From Eleusine coracana subsp. coracana (Eukaryota > Streptophyta > Magnoliopsida > Poales > Poaceae): a stretch of 64,000 nucleotides of DNA. The notes below the pieces were generated by a model, which was not told where the DNA came from, searched no databases, and worked only from the letters and a program-made list of their open reading frames with translations. A program made the translations under genes and the position numbers. Numbering within the stretch: the stretch's first letter is position 1; each line of letters opens with the position of its first letter. The stretch is from positions 6,200,001 to 6,264,000 of the forward strand of contig CM064422.1 of NCBI GenBank assembly GCA_032690845.1, in the 5' to 3' direction. Shown one piece after another: positions 57,535 through 64,000 of the stretch.

Positions 57535-58284
57535 CAGTGGCGGAGCCAATGGGTGGACAGAGTGGGTCGGGGAATTGGACATCTATCACACCCCTTGGCC
57601 CAAGCCCATCCAATCTCTTGCAACTCCGTAGCGATAGACAACACTGGTACAAGAATACATCATATCCATGGAGGAGCACCGGAACCATTCTACCTTCTAG
57701 CTAGCACTATGATTTTTTATTTATTTTTTGATAAGTGCTCCATGCACGGCCTTCAGGGAGGCCAGTGCGGGACGGGGGCTCGTTGAACCCCCCTCGACAC
57801 GGACGCACCCATGCGTACTGGCCACTGGGCTAACAGCTCGTCCGCTAGCGTTATGATTTTGGTTGTATGCATTGTTTGCGCATTGGTTCGTGCTTGCTGC
57901 TAGTTGGGATATACTATATAGTCAATATATGCTCACCCTTTCTAACAACTTTTTGCATGTAATCGTTATAGATTTTATTATTTTTAAAACAAATGCGCTC
58001 AACAATAACATGCAAAAATTCTGAAACTATACTTGGCTGGAATGATACACATATCTTTACGCACGCAAAGTGTGACTAAATAAATAAAAATTTACAAATC
58101 AAATGTTGGAGCAGTTTCCACAAGCAAATTTTATGTACTTGCGTTATAGCTTATTCTAAAAAATTGTTGTGTTTGAATATTTTTGTGAGAGCTTTTGTAC
58201 TTGTAAGTTGCACTTTAAATTTGTAGTGTAGGCAAAAAAAAAAATTACGGCCCACCCTAGTTTTGAATCCTAGCTCCACCACTG
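57535..58284. mobile_element. Putative hAT-type non-autonomous element hosting a SINE
   Basis: Left end CAGTGGCGGAGC and right end GCTCCACCACTG are inverted repeats with one mismatch, related to the ends of the 177-bp MITE nearby. The flanking 8-mers do not match well, so the limits are tentative. Contains the SINE at 57717-57843. Confidence 0.5.
57717..57843 (-). mobile_element. Second SINE family, nested, with 17-bp target duplication
   Basis: Minus strand reads gacgagctgttagcccagtg (A-box-like) and ggggggttcaacgagccccc (B-box-like), then ends gcacttatcaaaaaataaat. Flanks gctagcactatgatttt (57700-57716) and gctagcgttatgatttt (57844-57860) differ at two of 17 bases. Confidence 0.8.
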
Positions 58285-58289
58285 CGCTA

Positions 58290-59430
58290 AATGATAATCT
58301 TGGTTTGCAAAAGTAAGGCATGCTATATTTTAAAGATTTTATCAAACCTTACCTAACTGCATTCAGGTGATCTCTTACCTACATTAAACCTAGCACATAC
58401 TACCTAGCTGCCCCATTTTTATTATAGTATACAAATGATAAAAAAAATGTTAATTCTGTTAACTGATGTATCCCAAATCCTGATGCATGCATATTTCAGG
58501 TTTGTCTTCTTCAAAGTATTTTCATCTTGGTGAAATGATTTTAAGATCTAAAACTTCTTTTTCTGTTTCTGTGTACTTCAAGCAAAGACCAAGCTAGCTG
58601 AAAACAATTATTAAGCCAATGATTTTCTGTTTATAATATGAACCTTTTAACCCGTACAAACATTTTGCAACTTTACAATAAATAAAGCATGAGTATTTTT
58701 AGTTGATATAGTGAATATCTTTTGCAGCTTTTTTTTTTTACCTTAACGTTTTGGGTGTTTCTACGGCCAGTCTTTTATCTAGAAATTGTGATGTCATAGT
58801 TAAACTTTGGATTCCTGAGGCTAAAGTAAGAAACTCGAATTCGGTGCTCTTGGGAAATAAATTCTAGTCGAATGTTGTAAAGTTAGACTATCTTCTTCGT
58901 TTTCCCTCTGCTAGCCTGCACAGGACCCTCTTTCTTCCTGACGTTCCCATGATGCTACGGTGGCTCTCCATCCGGGTCAAACAATAAACTGCAGCGTTCA
59001 TGAGCGCACTGACCAGGCCCGCCTCACAACTAGTCCACCCACGCCCAAACACGCACTCAACTTGCGTTCCATTGAATTTTTCTCATCACATGGTTTCACC
59101 AACTGTATGAACACGTCCATTGTGCTTCAGTCAATCCAATCATACTCCTGTAAAGCTCCGACCTCTTCGTTCCAGCTTAAAGTGGCTGTCCACGGCAAGT
59201 CGATCGGCACGGCACCACATCACAGTTTGATGTCGTCTAGAGTAGTACTTATGGCAACAAATAGAACAGAACAGAATGCTCGTCGACATCCATAGAATTA
59301 AACGATTTGCTTTTTTTTTTTTATTAATTGAACCCAACACAAACCAAAGAATGGTGTTCTATACATGTACAGACTGTTTTCCTATCCCCAAAAATTCTCT
59401 CTCAAGAGAACATCTCTATCCTTCGCTGTC
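58290..59430. other. AT-rich spacer; no gene seen
   Basis: No supported coding region or transposon; the right part includes the probable 3' UTR of the small gene on the minus strand. Confidence 0.4.
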
Positions 59431-59434
59431 GTCC

Positions 59435-59740
59435 TCACACGACCTCGTACGCGAGCACCTGCGCGGTGTCGAACTCGTGGAATCCGGGCCGGCCACCGGC
59501 GCCGCCTAACTCCCCGCAGGCCACCGCCGACGCGGCGAAGGGCCGCAGGATCGAGGACGCCGAGTCGAGGCCGAACACCCCCGTGGCCGCCTTGCCGCCG
59601 CTCGCTCCGTCGACCGCTTTATCTGACGACGACGACGTCCTCGGCGGCTTGTAGTACATCCGCGCCGTCTGCGGGCAGTGCGAGTGGAACCTCGCCGCGA
59701 TGCGCACGCCCATGTCCAGCATCCCCACGTACCGAGACAT
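59435..59740 (-). CDS. Small plant-specific protein, 101 residues, function unknown
   Basis: Single exon from the ATG at 59740. N-terminus MSRYVGMLDMGVRIAARFHS then HCPQTARMYYKPP, a Ser/Gly/Ala-rich middle, and a C-terminus HEFDTAQVLAYEVV. I recall small uncharacterised plant proteins with a similar N-terminus containing ARFHSHCPQTARMYY, but cannot name a function. No signal peptide or membrane span is evident. The core promoter looks normal, with a TATA box about 145 bp upstream. The frame is open further upstream but those residues are basic and not conserved-looking. Confidence 0.75.
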   Translation of the reverse strand: MSRYVGMLDMGVRIAARFHSHCPQTARMYYKPPRTSSSSDKAVDGASGGKAATGVFGLDSASSILRPFAASAVACGELGGAGGRPGFHEFDTAQVLAYEVV

Positions 59741-59883
59741 GTATCTTCTTCTCTCTTGTGATCTTCTTCTCCTCTGCCGCTGACGATTGCGAGGATAAAG
59801 CAAAGCAACAAGGAGCAGTGGCTGTGTCTCAAAGGGTTTGCTTTGATGTGCACGATACGAGAGGGGAGAGGATTCTCGCGCGG

Positions 59884-59890
59884 CTATATA
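59884..59890 (-). promoter_or_regulatory. Putative TATA box of the small gene
   Basis: TATATAG on the minus strand, about 145 bp upstream of the ATG at 59740. Confidence 0.5.
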
Positions 59891-60031
59891 GCTGGGGGGC
59901 TCTTCTCCTCTGGCGTGGCCGAGGAGGCCAGAGCGCGTGGAACGGAGGCAGGTAGGCGACCCGGTGCTGGTGTTTCGCGTGGCTTTCGTGCGGGGTTTCG
60001 TTTCTCAGCCCGTGCCCGTGGTGGTGGTGGT

Positions 60032-60061
<30 letters not shown>
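60032..60061. repeat. Poly-G run upstream of the small gene
   Basis: 30 consecutive G bases preceded by five GGT units, about 290-320 bp upstream of the ATG at 59740; strong G-quadruplex potential and a likely site of length error. Confidence 0.9.
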
Positions 60062-60062
<1 letters not shown>

Positions 60063-60349
60063 GTTGACGAAAACGTGCCCCGACCTTTCCGGCTGCGTTC
60101 GGGGTGCGGCTGGCTTTGCCTTTTCCGTTTTTCGAGCGCATGCGCCTTGACCGACCCCGTCCGTGGCCCCAGGACCACGTAAACGTGAGCGGGCGACGGG
60201 GGAAGCGGGGTCGCAGCAGCGGCGGCGCACTCCGTCGCCGGAGTGGACTGGCGATTTTTATTCCGGGTTGTTTTTGGTTGGGGCAATTTGTTGGCCGCAA
60301 CTTTTCGGCGTGGCGTGGCAAGGGCCCGTTTCTCGGCACGTGAGGTGTG

Positions 60350-61918
60350 CGAGTGTCATCTGGTGCTACCGGCCCTTTTGTAGTGATCGTGAAAAAGAAA
60401 TATCCTCTCGATCGCTCGTGGAGTTCGGTCTGTTGTTGCTGGGCGACCCGAGAGGAAGATTTCTGATATGGGGACCGTATCACAGTGAGTGTGTGATTCG
60501 TACTACGGATCATCACTGGGATCATCAGAGCATTTGTGATATCCTGTCAAATTGCACATCCGTTCCATTCTTTATTATCCAAAGTGAAAAAAAAAACAAT
60601 GACACGATTCATTCTGTCTTTGCGGATGGAGAAACGTGATGGTATAGGTTTAGTTAGCTAACTTCATAGTATATCCTTTTAGTACTCGCAACATGTGCCA
60701 CAAACAGTAGCAGTTCAGCGTCACAAGCTGGCGACCCGTGAACTGCCACTGCAATTAGGAATATAATTAGGAGAGTATACCATTAATAAACAAGTAATAC
60801 TGCAGTGGGGGCAAGGGATCGCGCGTGTTCCACGCACGACTCTATAGACCTAACGAAAAGTATAAAAGCCGCCTCAAGCCACTACACATCAGCATCGTTT
60901 TTTTATTTCGACAAGTCATATCTATCCGGGATTTGGTTATCATTTTCAGATTAATAGTTAACGACTTTTATACACGGTTATCATAATTAGAGTCGAGGAA
61001 ATCTCTTCTTCGCTCGGTGGATTTTGGAATCGGGTTATGTGGAAGCAATCCATCTGGGCCGGATTAAACGGGCCGGCATGACGCCCGGCATGGAGGGTCA
61101 ACGAACCGTGCCGGCCCGAAGCCGTCATAGGCCGTGCTTTTGCTCAGGCGCAAGTTCATCGTGCCAGTCCGAGCACAGCCCGATTAATATGGCCCGGTCG
61201 GACCGCGCCTCGGCCCGCACTTCGTGGCCCGGCACGGGTACGGCCCACTTGGCCCGAGGGCCTCTTTCTTCTTGCGCAGGCGCAACGCAACTCGGCCAGT
61301 CGGCCCTCTCTTCAGTCTTCACCCGACTCGCGACTCCACCCCTCGGGTTCCCGACTCGGCGCGCCGCCTCTCCGTCGCCCCTCGCCGGCGACCGTCTGTC
61401 CTCCTCCGTCTTCTCTCTCGCCGCTCAAACTCTAACCCTAGCATCGCCGCCCTCGCGCGTCGCCCTCTTCCCTAATCGCCGCCGCGCCCGCGCGCCGCTC
61501 CTGCTCTCTCCCTCCGGCTCGCCATCCTCGGCCTCTTCCCTAATCGCGCTGCGCGCCACCCCTGCTCCCTCCCTCTGCGCCTCCCCTACCTGCGCTCCCC
61601 CTCGTTTCCACTCCATTCTGGTGCTTAAATGGGCTCAAAGTAAGTTTACCCCGTTAACTAGCAGGCCTTGCCTTTCCGGTCCGATCCAGGTCCAGGAGGC
61701 AACGTCAGCCCAAATTGAACGTCCTTTTGAGCCCAGAACTTTCCGTCTGGGAATCCGCCTCAGGCGCATCCAAGCAGCCCAACGAGACTGGAAGGAAAAA
61801 GAAAAATTGAAGCTGTCGCCTTGCTCTTTGCCCGGCGGCATCGACTTTTCTGAACAATCTGACGGCGGCCGCTGCTCCTGGACCCGAAGCCAAAGGCGCC
61901 ACCACCCCCTCGCCAGAG
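60350..61918. other. Spacer and probable promoter/leader of the carrier gene; GC-word repeat
   Basis: Bases about 61050-61265 repeat GGGCCGG/GGCCCG words as at 4923-5090 and 11755-12245. Downstream there are several site-II-like words (TGGGCT/AGCCCA near 61629, 61707, 61731, 61776) and a ctaaccctag telo-box-like word at 61432-61441, all upstream of the carrier start. Confidence 0.4.
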
Positions 61919-63957
61919 ATGCCGCCGGGGACCTCGTCGCCGTCAGCGGAGGCGTGGAAATGGGAGAACGCTGCGGCTGGAGCGGCCGCCGGGTTCGCCA
62001 CCGTCGCGGCCCTCCACCCGCTCGACGTCGTCCGCACGCGCTTCCAAGGTAACCGCCCCACCCCAATAGTCCAGCACCGTAGACCCTAGGGCTGCGGAGA
62101 CGCGGAGCGACGATCAATGACCCTGCTATTCTCGTTGTGCAGTGACCGGAGGGAGGGGGTGGTCCGAGGTGCCGCCGTACAAGAACACCGCGCACGCCGT
62201 GTACACCATCGCACGATCTGAGGTATCCTGCCTCTTTTTTTTTTGTGACTCCATAAATCTGCTATATCTCCCGCAGCTTACAAGCTCAGCAAGGAAGCTT
62301 TGGGTTGTTCGTGTATGTGATATTAAGGTTGATAATTGGCTCCCAAAAATTTGGAAATGCACTTGTTTACATAGAGGTGGGATTGCTTAAATTAGCTGCT
62401 CCATGGTGACAATGTTACTTCAGATTGATTGTAAAATGGGTCCTAACTTGCCAAACTAGTGCTCAAATTGGTTTCACAGATAGGTGATGCACATGTGAAA
62501 ACAGAGTATGCAGTAATGTGCACTGTGACATTTACAAATGCATACAAGTGTATGTGCAGTACGCATGAACTGCTAGTGATTAGCTTGTGTACAGTGAAAT
62601 TGCCTGCTTCAGGAAATTTGTTCTTAAAAGCTTGTCGGTTCAGAGTTCCACTGATTGTGTCACTTGATGCCATTGAACTTATTGCGTAAGATCTGAACTT
62701 CTAAGGAATGAGTTTGTTCTGCTTCTAATATATGAACCATGAGATATGCTTCTTATAGGGCCTGAGAGGACTTTATGCGGGCTTCTATCCTGCAGTTTTT
62801 GGATCAACAGTTTCCTGGGGGCTATATTTCTTTTTGTAAGTTATAGTATTTTTCTCTTGAACATGAATTATATTGTGTCATTTTGCATGTATGTTACCAC
62901 TGCTAAAGTCATTCGAATTAAAAACTGCTAATTTGAAAACTTAACTTCACTTGTTTGTTTCTCCTGTTTTGAAATTCCAAGATGCTGTTCACCTATTTGG
63001 GTGCTTGCATTTTTCCAGTCTGAATGCTCCCTTATGCGTTGAATTTCCTTTTCAGCTGACATCAAGTGCATTCTTTTTAACAGCTACAACAGAGCTAAAC
63101 AGAGGTATTTACAGGGCAAGGATGACCAACTTCGTCCAGTCCACCATCTTGTCTCAGCAGGAGAAGCAGGTGCATTGGTTCGTATATTAACTTTTGTCTA
63201 TATTTAAAAATATTACTTTGTTTTGTGTACCAATTTTTTCAAGCAAACACGATGGAGTATTACATGGATCTTTTGTAGCATGTGTGACCTGAGTCGTTTT
63301 TCTAACAACTATTAATTTTTTTAGTGTTATTTATTCAGCTATATTGCCTTTCATTTGTTAACCTTACTATTTATGCATGAGGCTAGTTTCATTGTTATGA
63401 TGCACTATACAGGTTTCCTTGTTTACAAATCCCATCTGGCTGGTGAAAACAAGACTGCAGCTTCAATCACCTGAACTTCATACTATACAATATTCTGGTT
63501 TTTCCGGTAATATGCGATTTTTTACTTCTGTTTTCATGTTATATAAGCATTCATATAGTATGCAGTTTATGTTTAAGTTTAAGGCATTTAGCAGATCAAA
63601 ATATACTCGTGAATTCTGTTGCTCTTGCATCAAAATATACTCTGTATGTAACTGTTACTTCTACTGTTCTTGCAACTTAGTAATCTTAAAGTACTAGTAT
63701 CATGTGAATTATCAGCTAGCATATGAACACAAATGCTACAGTACCAGTAGCTGTAATACTATCAGTATAGCTTTGTATAAATTGTTTCTGCACTCACTTA
63801 TTGTTCATATTTCATTTATTTTTTTTAATACAGTTGATGTTATTCTTTGGGTCTTTTTGCTTATATAATTGTGGTACCGCCAGATGCTTTGAGAAGGATT
63901 GTTAAAGAAGAGGGATTTCTTGCACTTTATAGAGGGATCGGGCCTGCCCTTTTGCTG
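61919..63957 (+). CDS. FOLT1: Mitochondrial carrier family protein, folate transporter type, 5' part
   Basis: Exons so far: 61919-62048, 62143-62222, 62759-62835, 63084-63177, 63413-63506, 63884-63957, then donor GTATGT; the rest lies beyond the window. The frame is continuous. It begins MPPGTSSPSAEAWKWENAAA. The first carrier signature is HPLDVVRTRFQ followed by GLRGLYAGFYPAVFGSTVSW; the second is NPIWLVKTRLQLQ with ALYRGIGPALLL. The WENA...GFATVAALHPLDVVRTRFQ opening and the PIW form of the second signature are typical of plant FOLT1, a folate transporter of the plastid envelope, and its animal mitochondrial folate/FAD carrier relatives. NAD carriers are the nearest alternative. The ATG at 61919 is the only one near in this frame. 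Confidence 0.88.
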
Positions 63958-64000
63958 GTATGTATTCATATTTATTTTTTGTGCTGCTAACTGAGTATGC

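Noticed and set aside
61024..62052. 342-codon frame upstream of and overlapping the carrier gene
   Set aside because: Low-complexity Ser/Pro/Arg sequence in a different frame from the carrier's first exon, reading through a GC-word repeat and promoter-like DNA.

Overview
The window is nuclear DNA of a grass. Coding sequence is split by GT-AG introns, several genes have very GC-rich 5' exons, and the proteins are of grass type (leaf-type ADP-glucose pyrophosphorylase large subunit, cell-wall invertase, TIFY-GATA factor). Spaces between genes hold grass transposons: RTE and L1-like LINEs, tRNA-derived SINEs, Stowaway and hAT MITEs. The density of about ten genes in 64 kb suggests a compact panicoid genome such as sorghum, but I cannot fix the species from sequence alone. 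Splice models were assembled by hand. Those called with high confidence stay in frame through every junction.

Layout. 1-0.6 kb: last exon of a glycerol-3-phosphate acyltransferase (+). 0.7-7.8 kb: ankyrin/PGG (ACD6-like) cluster with a frameshifted copy (-), a truncated copy (-) and an intact copy (+), plus a SINE and an L1-like LINE tail between them. 8.3-10.4 kb: cell-wall invertase (-). 13.0-15.6 kb: Alba-RGG protein (+). 17.0-18.5 kb: single-exon PPR protein (+). 19.2-24.1 kb: WD40 protein of the UTP4/Cirhin type (-). 26.7-30.9 kb: ADP-glucose pyrophosphorylase large subunit (+). 31.6-39.0 kb: TIFY-CCT-GATA factor (+) with an RTE LINE in intron 1. 39.7-45.2 kb: an unusual 11-exon gene (-) joining a novel N-terminal region to a shortened GAPDH-like domain without its catalytic residues, with a second, nearly identical RTE copy in intron 5. 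46.0-48.6 kb: solo-LTR candidate and MITEs. 48.7-50.2 kb: F-box/DUF295 pseudogene (-). 51.8-54.7 kb: tandem duplication ending in an intact mitochondrial ribosomal protein L7/L12 gene (-). 55-58.3 kb: transposon-rich. 59.4-59.7 kb: small plant-specific protein (-). 61.9 kb to the end: mitochondrial-carrier gene of the folate transporter type (+), running out of the window.

The genes do not form one pathway. Invertase and ADP-glucose pyrophosphorylase both act in carbon partitioning (sucrose cleavage in the wall, starch precursor synthesis in plastids). The UTP4, Alba and L7/L12 genes have RNA or ribosome roles and each carries a telo-box at or just upstream of its start. The most unusual item is the GAPDH-like fusion gene. 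The second is the pair of young RTE insertions, each with a perfect target-site duplication, in introns of adjacent genes.
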